The notes under the pieces were generated by a model. That model saw only the letters and a program-made list of their open reading frames with translations, was not told the origin of the DNA and searched no databases. Shown in pieces: positions 1 to 14,600 of a stretch of DNA of 64,000 nt; position 1 is the stretch's first letter; the number at the start of each line of letters is the position of its first letter. This DNA comes from Psoroptes ovis (lineage: Eukaryota; Arthropoda; Arachnida; Sarcoptiformes; Psoroptidae): assembly GCA_002943765.1 (NCBI GenBank), contig PQWQ01000011.1:620001-684000 (forward strand), read 5' to 3'. Position numbers and translations under genes: made by a program.

Positions 1-1057
1 TTTATTGTTTTTCATTACTTTCAATATTGATGATAATATGTGCTTTACTGTACTGTGTATGCTGTGTTTGCGACAATTTTTACTTGTTTTTTAATCCATT
101 TTTTATTTGTTTGAACACATACATTACATTAATTCTTAAATTCTCTGTGTATCGATTTTGCCGTATTTTTCTTCATTTTGAAGCAGTATTTTGTATGGAA
201 AATCTTCAATAGTGCGATCATCATCATCATCGTCATGATTATCATTATTGAAAACATCAAAAAACAACTTACAACGACGACAATATCAATTTGTGTAACC
301 ATTTAAGTGTTTTGTTTTGCTTGGTTATTTGCGTTAAACGACGAACAAATAGCTTTTTAAAAGTATTAAAAAATTGACATTTTATAATTTTAAATATTTT
401 TAAGCAACAAAAGCAGCAGAAAAGAATTATTTCTTCGAGTTATTTCTTCATTTTCTTGTCTCTCTCTGTGTGTGTGTTCAATTTTAATGTTGATGTGACA
501 ACATTTATTACATCGTTACTACTTGAATTGAATAATACATTGAACAACATTTAAGACAATGAATTCAGCGATATCGTCTAGATTTTAAGCGAAAAAAAAA
601 TTTCTGCTTTGTTCTACTGTCATTTCAAGCTAATGTTTACATTATAATAATAATTCAAAAGATAAGTCTATGATGGACAGCAAACAATGTCATGGAAGGC
701 TGGAAAAAAAATTGAAACAATATCATTATTATATAATCATTTTGTAATGTTGTTTTTTGTTCTATAAATTTATCTAAAAATTGTTGAAAACTTGTCATAT
801 TTTGCTTCAATAATGATTATAATAAGATGCTGACAATTGATGATAGCAATTTTGAATCAAGGAAATGAATAGAATAAGAAAAAAGTCTTCTTATGTCATT
901 GGTTTTGATTATCTGAAATTCAGTATCGATTTTACATGTCAATTTTGTTTTGTCATTTCTCAAAGAAATAAAAAATGATTATTTGAAAAGAAAACGACGA
1001 AAATTTGCTTCAATTTTCAATGCTAATAAATAAGATAAAATAAAAAAAAATTCCACA
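1..1057. other. 5' flank / 5' UTR of the adhesion GPCR gene
   Basis: AT-rich non-coding sequence upstream of the first GPCR exon. It contains short (TCA)n and (TGTG)n stretches and only short chance reading frames. An in-frame TAA at 1031-1033 lies 24 bases before the ATG at 1058 and supports that start. I see no recognisable TATA or initiator element that I would call, so the transcription start is not placed. Confidence 0.5.
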
Positions 1058-3986
1058 ATGACACAAATATTCAATAATTTATTATTATCATCAATATTAT
1101 TAATTTTTTGTAAATCTCTATATTCAATATTGATTTTTTCGAATCTATTATCAACGATATTGTCAATTGATACAAATTCAACAACGATAACAGCGAATAC
1201 GTCAACAACGTCAACAACGCTGATAATACTAAACAATGTAACAGTGAACAGCAATGAAACTGTTGTTGTTGTTGCTGCACAGCCACCAATCACCAATAGT
1301 GCCAATAATAATGATAATGTAAATTATGGAAATAATGATTCAAAGAATTTTCAATATTTTCATTATGGAAAATATTTGACAAATAAATCAACATCAGAAT
1401 CAGAATCAGAGTCAAATGCACTGATTAAATTGAAACAAAATATTCAAAATATTTTAGTCCGCCCTAAAAATAAATCATCTTATTATCATAATGAAAATAC
1501 AAATAATGATAATGAAAAAATGATTATTTTGTCTAATGAAATTGTATATAATAATGCTGCCAATGATAAATATGATAATACGAATAATGAATCTAATTTT
1601 TTATCATTAAAAAAGATAAACAAAAATCATTTTGATGATAATAAAATTGACCATTATGAAAAACAAAAACAACAACAACAACAGCAGCAGCAGCAGTACC
1701 AACATCAACTACAATTACAGCAACAACTACAACAACAACAAAAGAATACTAATGATAATAATAATAATGATAATGATGAAAAAAATAATAAACAAATGTC
1801 AAAAAAATTGATGACAGCTAATATTAATGAATATAATGATGAAAATAATAATGATCAAAATAATAATCATGATGAATCATTAATGAAACAAACGAGAAAA
1901 GAATTGACATATTTTAAATTATCATCATCATTATTTGATCAAAATAAATTGTTCAAAGAGAAAATAGCGAAAATTCATGTACAAAATAAAAATTTAAGAA
2001 TATCAAAACAAAAAAGAAAAAAAAGTAAAAGAAGAAAACGAACACAAAGCTTACAACATTCTTCATCATTACCATTATTATTATTATTATCATCATCATC
2101 ATTACCAACATTCAATCAAACATCATCAACAATAACAACAACAAAAGCAATGACAGTAGTGAAAGCGAATCAAAATCAAAATCATCATCATTCCATCACT
2201 GAATCAAATGTAAATTCTATTATCATTAATAATGATGATGACAATAATGGAAATAATTCACATTCAAATTCGAACAATAATGATGATGATCATTGGATTG
2301 AAAATTCAATTTCATCATCAACATCATCATCATCATCAACATTGTCATCGACAAAATATGATCTTGATCAAACTAATTATGCCGATAATTTAAATTTTCC
2401 TTTTCCTTCTACGACTTCATCATCTTTTCCTTTTTCATCCATCATTAAAAATAATAATAATAATAATGCAAATTTTAATGATAAGAATACAAATAACAGT
2501 GAAAGCAATGATGATTATTATTACAATAATACTAATAATGATAATGCCAATAATAGAATCAATAATAATGAATTTCAAAAATTATTCATCGACAATATTG
2601 TTAGCATATTATTTGATGATGGTAATGTTATGAATATTGTCACTGACAATGATGTTGATGTTGATGATGATGATGGTAGCGATGATAAAAATCAAAATCA
2701 GAACGGAACAAAATCAAATAATGAAAATCTGATTAATGATAATGTTGAACGAATTATGTTGATGATGATGACTGGTACAGCAATCGAAAAGCAGCAGCAA
2801 CAGCAGCGGCAGCAATCAAATGAAAAACTAATAAAAATGGTAAAAATAATGTTGAAGAAAATTTGTATGCAATCATTACGACATCAACATCAACATCAAC
2901 ATCAACAAGAACATGACAAAAAAAATCAGTTTGAATATGGCAAAATTCAAACGAACAAAACTAATTTAAATAATCAAACAACAATAGAGAATGAGAATGA
3001 AAATGGAAAAATAATAATAATGATAAAAGGGAAAAAGGGTACCGAAATAAATGAATCGGGCCATATGATATTATCAAATGTAATGAAGAAAAAATGGCCT
3101 ACATTTTCATCGATGAAATATATTGAACAGCAGCAGCAGCTTTTGTCATCGAATTATTCATTATTATTATCATCATTAGTATTATTATTGAATGAAAATG
3201 GAGAAATTAACGATAATTTTAATAATAATAACAAAAATAATAATGTTGTTGCCAACATATGCCGACATTTAAAACATCAGCAGCAGCAGCAGCAGCAGAC
3301 ACAACTACAGAAACAACATAGACAAATAATGAGCAAACAATATCAAAATCATCCGATGAATAAAATCGAAACAAATAATAATAATAATAATAAAATGAAT
3401 GAATTGATCTCGGGAAATGCTACTATGAACATAACAAAAAGCATAAAAGATCAACATTTCAATGTTGATGAACATAAAACTAACAATAATAATGTAAATA
3501 AGAACAAAAATATAAATAATAATAATAATGCAAAAACAAAAATGATGATAAAGAACAATGAATTGATCGAAAATAATTCGATTATATCAACGGAAATGAT
3601 GGCTAAACATGAAATATCTTCATCAATATCGACAAAAACAGCAACAACAACAACAGTAGTAAAAAGAATGATAAATCAAAAAATGATGATGAATGATGAA
3701 AATAATATTGTAAATCAACAACAAAATATTGATGATAATAATAATCAAATAGATTTTGTACAAAAATTTATTAATAAAAATAAAAATAGTAATACTAATG
3801 ATCATATACAAAATCAATTGATCACGTTTGAACATATAATAAATAATAATAATAATAATAATGATGATGATGATAATAATCTAAATAAATTGAGACAACA
3901 ACAACAACATCAACAACAACAAAAACAAAATCATAATCTTAATGAACATGTAGACATGAATTTCATTCATTTCATTAATGAAACAG
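1058..3986 (+). CDS. GPCR exon 1: signal peptide and low-complexity ectodomain
   Basis: The ATG at 1058 has A at -3 and an in-frame stop 24 bases upstream. Residues 1-36 are hydrophobic and fit a signal peptide. The remaining 940 residues are dominated by Asn, Gln, Ser, Asp, His and Lys runs, with many N-x-S/T sequons and very few cysteines. I see no lectin (RBL) or olfactomedin fold. The exon ends at the donor cag|gtagga (3987), phase 1; the frame runs on to a stop at 4081, which lies in the intron. Confidence 0.8.
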
Positions 3987-5613
3987 GTAGGAGGAATTTT
4001 TTTCTTTTCACTTTATTTCATTTTTATATTTTGTCAGTAAATTTAATTATCGTTCATTTGTGTTTCTCATATCTTTGTTAGATTATAAGCAAAATAATAT
4101 AAATTTATTTAGACAGAAAAATATTTCAAATAATAATAATAATAATAATAATAGCGTAGAAGATAATATTTTGCTAACAAAATTAAATAATAGCAATAAA
4201 TTTATGATGAAATATAATATCAAATCAAATTTAAATAATAATAATAATACCAACAATAGTAATAATAATAGTAGTAATGATGGAAAACTGTATTATCATA
4301 TTGATAATAATAATAATAATAATTTAATAGAAAAAAATATGCCAACATCAGCAAATTTATTATTGAATAATAACAATAATCAAGAACAACAACAACAACT
4401 GCTGCTGCTGTTGCTGCTGAAACCAAAAATAAATATGAATATAAATGATTACAACAATAAAACTAACAAATGGTCATCAAATCATCAAACCGATCATCAA
4501 AACGATAATTTGATGAAATTAAACGAAAATGGAACGAATATGAATTACCAAACAAATAATGCCAATATGAAGAATCATTCTTTGGCTGTTAACATTAATG
4601 GTATGTTTGAATATCAGAATTTTTTAAAATTTAAATTTTTTCAATTTAATTTTTATTTGATTGAATTCTATTGAATTGAATTTTAAATTTGAAAAACATA
4701 TTTTTTTTTCATATTTGTATTTGGGAGAAAATACATTTTTTCACGAATTTGCGTGACCATTTCGTAATGGTTTTGAGAAAAATTTTTCTCCATTGATACT
4801 CCGCATCAAAATCATTCGTTTGAATTATTTTTATCAAAAAAAAAAATTTTGATTGAATTCAATTTAATGGAAAATATTTTTCATTTTTCAAAATAATTCC
4901 GAGAGATTTATTTGAATCTAAAAAAATATCGGTCAAATTTAAATCGTCTGAAATTCAACAAGTACTGAGAATATTTGAAAATTTCATTAATTTTTTTTCG
5001 AAATTTTCCCACATTTTCATCCAAAAACACGAACATTTGTACATGAATTATTAAACATGGAGTGTATGATGATGATGAATATAAGAAATAATCGAAGAAA
5101 GAAAGAGAAAAATAGGCAAGAAAACATTAAACATCCATTACTATACATTAATATACAATTGTGAATGTCAATATTGCTCAATTGTTAACAATCTTTGAAT
5201 CTTTGATTGTTAAAAAAAATGAGTGGGGAAAAAAACAGATACAAATTTCCATTTTTTCAAAAATTTTTTCCAAAATTTTCTTTATATACACAATTTTCAT
5301 TTTTGTTCAGACATATTTAGTTGGAATTTGTGTTTTATTTATTCATTTTTTTTCAAATTCTGAGAAAAAAATATTGTTTGTATTTGGTTTTGCTTTGATT
5401 TTTTGTTCATTAAGTTTCGATTTCATTTTTCAATTATTTGATTTTGAATTTTATTATTATTGTTATCATTATTATATCACCTCTCAAAGTTAATGCTACA
5501 ATCATCATCATCATTATCATTAGATATCATTTTTGTAATTGTTATTTGCTGGTGTTTGATTGTGTGTGAATGTGTTTGGTATTTTGTTTGGTTCGATATT
5601 TCGTTATCATTAA

Positions 5614-5644
<31 letters not shown>

Positions 5645-8600
5645 TACACACAAATACACAAACACAATTCAGCAATTCAAAAAAAAAAAAAAGAAAAAAT
5701 ATAAAAACTTATTAATATTATTAGTTATCATCATAAATGATCATCATCATCATCATCATCATCCTCATCGATGCCAACAACAATACACCAAAATACGAAA
5801 TAATAATAATATTATTATTAATATCAATATTATTATTATTATATTCAATGTAATTTTCTTTTCTATTCTCATATACAATTGCATGCATAAGATTCATTGC
5901 ATATTAATAATAGCAACAACAACAACAGAAGAAGAAAAGAAAAAAAATACGGAATAATATTCTCCAGTGTCGAATAAATCAACTTCCGATTCAATAATAA
6001 TAATGATACTAATAATAATAATATTAATAACAATAAGACCCGAGAATAAGAAGAAGAAGAAGAAGGAGGACGAGGAAGAAAAAGTCTATGAAATTCAATG
6101 AAAATGAAATCGAGATAAGAATGTTTTTATTCTGCATCTTGGTTGTTGTTTGTTGATGATGATGATGATGATGATGATGGTATTTGCTGGTACAAAGATG
6201 ATACGAAACAATTCAATTCAATTTAGGGCACACAAGGTCTATTTCATTTCTTCAATTTGATCTCGCTGTTCTTATTCATTCTTTTCTGTATTCATGATAT
6301 ATGTTTTTGAATGAATGAATGAATATCTACATATTATGGTGCCATCATCATCATATCGAATTGTTGTTGTTGTAGTTATGAGTATATGAGTTAAGTGTTT
6401 GTTTTTGTTTGTTGGTGGTGTGGATGATATGATCACATATGAATTTGTTTCGAAGAATCTGAAGAAGAAGAAGAAGAAACTAAAGATTCAATGTTTTTCT
6501 ATTTTCATTTTCGATTTCATCAATGTTTATCATGTATACCCAAAAATTGAATATGAATGCAATGAAAATTATGCGAATATTATTATTAATAATAACAAAG
6601 CAAAGAATAAAGAATCATAAGTGAGCAATTTGCATCCACATATACATCTATGTATTCTTGTTGCAAATACAGATGAGATGTTTCGAGGTTATTTTCTTTA
6701 TTTTCATTTTTTTTTTCGATTCTTCTGGCTCCTTGCAAATAATGGCTAGATTTTTTTTCTCGATTTTCTTATCTTGAAAATTGTATCTAATGTTAATATT
6801 ATTATTATTTTCTTCAGTATTTTCAAAATTCTTTATGCCATTTTTTGTTGTTGGCATCTTCTTATTTCTCCAGTTTTTTTTTCTAATCTAATTTATTATC
6901 GTTTGATATTTGTATTCAGCTGCAAAAAGCACTGAAACACTGCAAATGATGATAATAGTTGCGATTTTATTCGTATTTTTTCAGATATATTGCTTTAAAA
7001 TAAAAAACAATTTTTTCGGGAACTATTAGATTCATTTCTAGATTCAATCGAATATAATACATTCGCTCTGTATTTTTATCTATTTGTTGTTGAAAACAAT
7101 AAATGATAATGATAATGGCAAATATCGAATGAATGAATGAATGAATGAATGATATATATTTTACAAAAGGAAATAATTTGAATGAAATAGAAATATAGAA
7201 ATATAGAGAAATAGAAATAGAAATGCAATGAAAATAAATAACAGCAATCATTGGACAATGAATAATAATAATGATAATAATATTACAATATGCCAATATA
7301 TCGTTATTTTATTGATATTAATGAAGATATTTTTTTTCATTTCTATCATTTATTTCATGATGAAAAAAACACATTTGATGACATGAATATATTTCACAGA
7401 GAGAGAGATAGAGAAATATTCTTGAGCAAAATGTCGATGGAGAAAAAAAATGCATATGAATATCAATGATATAATATAATTCATTGAATTTGATTAAATC
7501 AATAACATCTGCTGCTGCTGCTGCTGTCGATGTTGTTGGTGATGCATAGCATTGCATTTTTGCAAATTTATGCATGAATAATGATATTTTATATGATTCG
7601 TACATCTACTTTACATTTCGAAATGAATTTTATTACTTCTTCTTCGATAAATCATTTCATTTGATTCTTTGAATTTTTTTTTTTTTTTTTGCCATTGACT
7701 TTTTGTCAATTTTTGTTTGATCAATGGAATTTTGCACTGAATCATTAATTTCAATACGATAATCAAAATGATCATTTGATTCTTGATCAAAATTCTTGAT
7801 AATAATTATTACGATAATAATAATACGATAATTGTTGTTGGAAATAAAATTAATTGAAACCCAAAAATTCAATGATTCAATGATACTTGTGTCAAGTGAT
7901 CAAATAATCGATTTTTTTCTCCTTTTAACCGAGTTATTAATTGCTTTAGGCTAATCGAAAAACTTTTAATTATGTTTGATTTTGTCTGGGTTTAATTTTT
8001 CCAAATTTATTACATAATCATAGCTATAGCGAAAGGAAGCAAATTATGCTTCTTCCCAAATGAATTATCTTAGAATATTGATCGATATATTAGCAATATT
8101 ATTCATTACTGTAGTACATCCAAAACTAAACGATTGATTGAAACAACAAAAAAAAAATTTACCAAAATAATTTATTTTAATGATAAACAAACATTAAAAT
8201 GAATTAATAAATATTTAATTATTATTATTATTATGGTTAAGGTTAATTGTTTAAGCGTTTTGTTTCATCATTCATCATTCAAAATAATTAAAATGAAAAA
8301 TTGTGAATAAACAAAATTTTATTCATTCATTTATTTTTCTTCACATTATTTTACCTTAACACTTTCTTTTCATCATTTGAATATAATCTACAAAGTAGTT
8401 CAAGTATACAAAGTAATATTCGCTCTTCATCATTCAATTTACAATTATAATCATCATCATTTCATACGGATACCAAATTTTTTCCCATATATTTTGCCAC
8501 TCTCTCTCTTTATGAATTCAAATATAAATTAAAATTAATGACGTTTTTCGTTGGTATTTTTCGTATAATATTTGTTTGTAGTAATTTCTTGAACAAATTT

Positions 8601-11600
8601 TCTTCAGACTTCAGACAAATTTTTGTTTTTGCTGCTGCTGTTGTTCGCATACATTTTTCCTCCTAAGAAAAAATTTCATCGTTTGTAAATTTGTTTCATG
8701 TCAAATAGAATGAGGGAGTGAGTAAAAGAGTATTAAACATAAAAAACATGAAAAATTTAGTGCGAAAAAGAGAAAAAAGAAAATATGAAATAAAAAATTA
8801 CATTTCATTCATAAAATATTGATCATTGACTATTCATTAATCGTTTACTATTGTGTGTGTGTGTGTGTGTGTGTGGGCCTAAGTATGTGTTAATGTGTTT
8901 TTCTCTTTTTATATTTATCGATGAAACAAATTACAGATGTTCAAAATTCCATGTGAAATAAGAATTTTATTCCTATTTCATCTCTCTCTCTTGGATAAAT
9001 TTATTTATGTTTGAAGAAGAAACGCAAAAATAATGGTAATACTACTAACCATTATTTGTAAATCTGGCCATTATTATTATTGCCGTGTGTGTAGTAGTAG
9101 ATTGTGGTATATTGTCACATTATTATCATTGCTAGAGTTTGGACATTGAATACTGGAATTGTATTTTAAATATTATTTACATTTATTTATTTATAAATAA
9201 ATAAATAAAACAAATAATACAAACAATTTACAAATTAATACAAATTACAATATTTTTCGTCCCTTTTCTCTTCTTTTCATTTTGCTAAAATATGGACAAA
9301 TAAAAACAACATTAAGACATCGTTTTTATTCATTGATGGTTTTGTTCAATGATATTATGGTTTTCATTTGCTTTTTTCTTCTTTTTTTCGAGTAATTCTT
9401 ACATGTTTCCAATGTTTACCAATATCATTTACCATTATACCATATTCTGACAAATTAATAAATGAATGAACAATCTAAAAAGAGAAATATAATGAGAATA
9501 ATTGCATACGATTAAGTGCAAAATCAGAAAATGCAATCAATTCATTAAGTTAAATAAGAAAAAAGTGGAGAAGTTTATTGATGATAACCATTCAAATCTA
9601 AATATTTATGGCTACAATATTCAAATATGTGTCCAAGTAAAATAGATTTATGAATAAGAAATAAAAATACGTTAGATATCATGCTTGTAATGAATCGCAT
9701 TCAAATTCGTTATTTAAATTCATTTCGTTATCTCGATTGTGCTGAAAATGGTTAGAAATGTAATTTTGTGTAATTCTGATCGAATTCTCGTACAAGAATG
9801 ATAGTTTTCCAAAGACATTTGTCTATCTAATTCAATTTCTCAACGAATGCAATGAGAAAATTGAATTTAATTTGAATTTTCAAGATTTAAATAATTTGAA
9901 TTCGTATTCATTTGTCTCCTTACCAAGATTTTAATTCAATTTAAGACGATTCAATTGTGATAAATATTTAGTATTTATCCTCTCACATGAACAAGACAAC
10001 AAATTCAAACGATTCTTTAATTGATTTTATTTCAATTTTTTCTCTGCAATTTTCAATTAGAAATTTTCCATTTCATTTGTTTTTTCTTTGCCGTTATTCT
10101 GTATCATGTTGTATGATGTACATGTGAGACAAAAACAATTTTTTTTTTAAAACAGTAATTCAATTAATCATTTGACAATTTAAGAATCGAAATGGTGAAA
10201 TTCGAGAGGAGTCTCCTTTATCGATGATTGTTAAAATAACAAACATAAATGAGAGAATATATATTTGAAATTGAAAAAATTCGTGAGAAATTGCAATCAC
10301 AGAATTTTTTTCATTAATTTGATTCTACTTTTTCTCCTTTCGATTACTTTCATTCAATTCAATTTAAAAATGAACCGACATCCATCCAACAATGATTTCG
10401 CTTGACTAAATAAATAAATAAATAAATATATGGATAAACACAATTCGGTTGTTTTGTTAATTTTTTTTTCAATTTTCTTCTGGTCTGTTTAGTCATTGTT
10501 ATTGTTGTTGAATTCTACGATCATATTTCAACCGACCAAATTGAATGTAATTTCAAGAATCTCTTAATAATAATAATAATAATAATATCAATGATAGCTT
10601 TCTTTCTAGCAGCATAGAAATCTTTATATATTGAATGTATTTGACTTTCTCCCATTTGATTTTATTTATTTATTTTTTTCTATTTTTTTCCATTTAATTT
10701 TATTTATTATTTATTTTATATTTCACTTATATGTTCATTGATTTCAAGTAACCAATGATGATGATGATGATCATGATCATGATCATAATCGTTTCAATTC
10801 AATATATTCGACTTATAATGAAATTGAATGGAATAAATTGATTAGAAATGAAATGAGCAATAATAAGAAGAAAAAACATCAATGATAATAATGATAATAA
10901 TAATAATCTTGATTTTTTCCTGCTTTTAATTTCTTCATTTTCTTTAAATATATGGTTGGTTCTCTCTTTCTTTCTTTATTTATGGCTTGAATATAAATCA
11001 ATTTCTGTGATCATTTTCTTCCTTTTCGATCAACCAGCAAACAAACATGCAGCAGCAACAAAAAAGCGAAAACCCAATAATTATTCCATTTATTTTTCAT
11101 TGCATTTCATTCCGTTCATTCATTCATTCAGTTAATAGTAAATTGATTGATTTTTTGATTTTCTACGAATTTTCTTCATTTTTTTTCATTTGTTCTCGTT
11201 TCATTGCTTTTAAAATTGATGATATATTTTTTTAGGTCTTTTTATTATTCTTTTGAAAAAAGAAATTATTTATGCTCTTTAAAATATTATTGTCATTGTC
11301 TTTTCAGTGTTAGTTGCAGCAGCAATGAAAAAAAAATAAAGACGATCGATATCAGTTTTCCAAATGATATTTGATCTATTGATTTATGCTTTTCCATATT
11401 ATTATTTTTTTCTCTCTTTAATTTCGTTTAATTTATTTTTATTTTTTTATTTTTTTTTACCAAAAATTGTTCAATACGATTATTAATTATTGATATTAAT
11501 ATTATCAATCATTGAATACTATGGTAGGAGCTATTATGATGATAATTTTCAAAGAAAAAATAAATAAATTTCTAATAATTCCCAAGAATTTCTCGATTCC

Positions 11601-14600
11601 ATATATCATTATTATTATCATTTGGAAAAAATATTTGTCAATTTTATAATTTTTATTTTTTTCGATGAAAATTTTTCCACCATATTTTTTCTACCATATT
11701 ATTCGGTCTTTTTTTTTTGGGTACATTATGAACATTTACATCAACACTTAATCATTTTTTTCATTTTCATTTTTTCACTTCCTTTGGTTCCATTCTGGGC
11801 ACCATATATTTATTTATTGTTTCTTGTCAAAAAAAGAAATAGTGAAGGAATTAAATGGCGAAGAATTTTCAGCGTCGATCGGCTTTCATCGTTGGTTATT
11901 ATTCCGCTGTTGTTAGTATTTTTCAGCCAAAAAAAAAATGAAAAAACTGAAAATTGTCCACCATAGTTGGAAAGCAGAGGAGAAATGAAAAATTTTTCAT
12001 TTGAAATTTGTTGAGACCAAAAAAAAAAAAAAAAAAAAAAAATTGGGAACAAAATATTTATTTTCACAAAGAAACGAAGAAACAGAATTTCCATCATAAA
12101 CAACCAAAACTTAAACTGAAAAAAAATAAAAATGAAAATAATGTTTTGAAAAACACAATGTGTAAATACAAGAACAAACAAGCAAGAATTTTTTTTTTTT
12201 TTTTTGCAAGGATAAATTATGGAACAAAAAAAAAATGAGAAAAGAATAAAGAAAAAATGTATGAAAAAATATTGAATACAACCACCACCACCAGTAAATG
12301 ATTTATGATCATCGATATTATTATACCGAAACATGGCGAGAAAATTTAAGCGAAAATTCCTTCGAAAAAAAAAAACAAAAATCAAACGATTTGCGAGTGT
12401 GAAAAAAATGAAGAATAAAAGACTTGTAAATCCTTATTGTGAATGCAAGCGAATATCCGAAGAAAAATAAAATTGAAAGAAATACCGGCTTCCGGTATTG
12501 TTTGAAAAAATATTTTTATTTTTACCGAAAAATTTCAACTAAATTTCGGCATTCAAAAATAATTTTCAATTGAAAAAACTATCTGGAAAAATAAATATAC
12601 AAACAAACGAAAATGATAATTGAATTCAATTGACCATTGAAAAAAAAAATGGATAAAAATAATGGCACCAACACCAACTGCAGCAATCACAGCAGCCAAA
12701 ATGAAATCGGAAGCCAATTTCCGTCTATCGGTGTTTCTGTGTGTGTGTGTGTGTGTTTGGTTGTTTTTGTTTGACATAATTTTATATAAATGCCGAGAGA
12801 AATTTTGGAAGAAATCTGGAAAAATGTATTGAAATATATTCCACGAAAAAAAAATGGAAAAAAATGAAAATTGAAATAAAACCGAATACCATCTGTTCTT
12901 CGTTTGGAATCATAAAATGGAAAGATTCCAATTTCATTTTTCAATGAAATATAAACTCAAAACCGAATGTTGTAAAAAAGAAATGAGATTCAATTGATTT
13001 CGCATTCTTTCAGGGAATCTAAAATTTAGATTATATTCAATTTTGGTTTTGTCAAATGGAGAAAAAAAAATGGTTAAAATAATGGTAAAAAGAGAAGAAA
13101 TCTTGAAATAATGATAATAAGATGAATGGAAATTTGATTGAAATTTAGTTTAAAATCGTGGAAAAAATCATTGTTGGCCAATAAACAAACAAACAAACAA
13201 ATGGCCAATTGTCATTGATATTCTGATGCTGTTATTTATATAATACAGCATTGATATGAAAAAAAATCTATTAGCTTTGATTCGTTTGACAATTTGTAAT
13301 TGAAATCGATTACGAAAGGCTGATCAATTATTTGCCAAAATTTTCAGTTTTTTGTCTTATTAAAAAACGATATGTTTCAAATTCAAATCTGTTTCAATGA
13401 TTTGTTTGTTGTCGTTTCGTATCTTGTATTTTTCTCCCCATTTCTGCTTGAACATTTTAATTCAATCAAATCTATAATTGATTTGAATTGAATCAAAACT
13501 GAGATCTGAGTTTTTCTTAGATCTGAGTTTTTCTTTTTCTTTGAATCAAAATCGATTCGTTTCGCTGGTGATTGATTGTTTTTTATTTTCTTATTTATTT
13601 ATTTATTCATTGCTTCTTCAATCATGAATTTATAAAATTCAAGGGAAAAACAAATTTTCTTATTTTTTGGGGAGCAAAGAAATTTTATTTGGACAAATAT
13701 TGAACAAATTTGCTCGATGTTTGTTCACCATTTCGAAACATTTTCGATCAAATGATTTCGCTTGAAATGATTTTGATGTTGCCATGTTTGATATTTATTT
13801 ATATTTTTTTTTTCTTTAATTTCTTCTATTTCTTGATATTTTTTTTTAGATTTGAACGAAATTAATTTCGTTGAAAATGTAAACAGTAGCAGCAGCCATG
13901 ATAAAAACACTTCGATGAATCAAAATTTGACATATTTCAATAATAATAATGATAATGAAAATCAAAATAATTTTAATCATTTGTCAATTGAAAAATTTCT
14001 TCCAACATCATCGATAATGTTGACAAATGAATCGATGCCCGAAGCATTTTCAACACTGAAAAATTTCTCATCATTATTATTGTTGAAACATAAATATCCT
14101 TTTATTACTGAAAAACAACAGGAAAAATTTGATATTAATAATAAAAATAATGTAAGCATTAAAACAACATTAACACCTATGAATATTGTGAAACAGAGCA
14201 AGAGCAAACAAGCGGAACAAAAATCATTGGAAATTATTGAATATATCGCAAATAAACATTTGAATTTATCATTATTCAAATCAAATACAAACAATATTAC
14301 CATTTCAAATGTCAATAACAGAATCAATGATGATGAAAAAATTGGCAACATTAATAATAATGATCATGAAAAGAAATCAATAAATTCACGGCATGTTTTG
14401 AATAATCAAAATCAATTACATCAACAACAACAACAACCACGACAGCAGCAAATATTGTCGGAAAATTTATCATCAAATAAATTAATGACAGCAAATGAAA
14501 ACATGACAATAAATATGAATCGATGCTTGTCAACTACAGATCGAATTGATTCAAATGTTCAATGTAACCGTACTGATTTGAATTTGAATAATAATGAGAA

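Larger units (their letters stand above)
4601..13849 (+). other. GPCR intron 2, 9.2 kb
   Basis: Donor gtatgt and acceptor tttttttag in matching phase 1. The interior is AT-rich with (AC)n at 5614-5641, (GT)n at 8852-8875, GAT and CTG triplet runs, poly-A/T runs and one 19-base perfect hairpin at 12481-12499. Reading frames on both strands are low complexity and I support none as a gene. An alternative exon or promoter could lie here unseen. Confidence 0.55.

Noticed and set aside
979..1305. Minus-strand Val/Leu-rich frames opposite GPCR exon 1
   Set aside because: Antisense shadows of AAC/AAT/CAA triplet runs; no independent start, domain or splice support.
5161..5957. Overlapping plus-strand frames in GPCR intron 2
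   Set aside because: Made of T-rich and microsatellite DNA (H-T-H-T-H-T and poly-His); not protein-like.
11622..12385. Phe/Lys-rich frames on both strands in intron 2
   Set aside because: They arise from poly-T and poly-A tracts; no family pattern.
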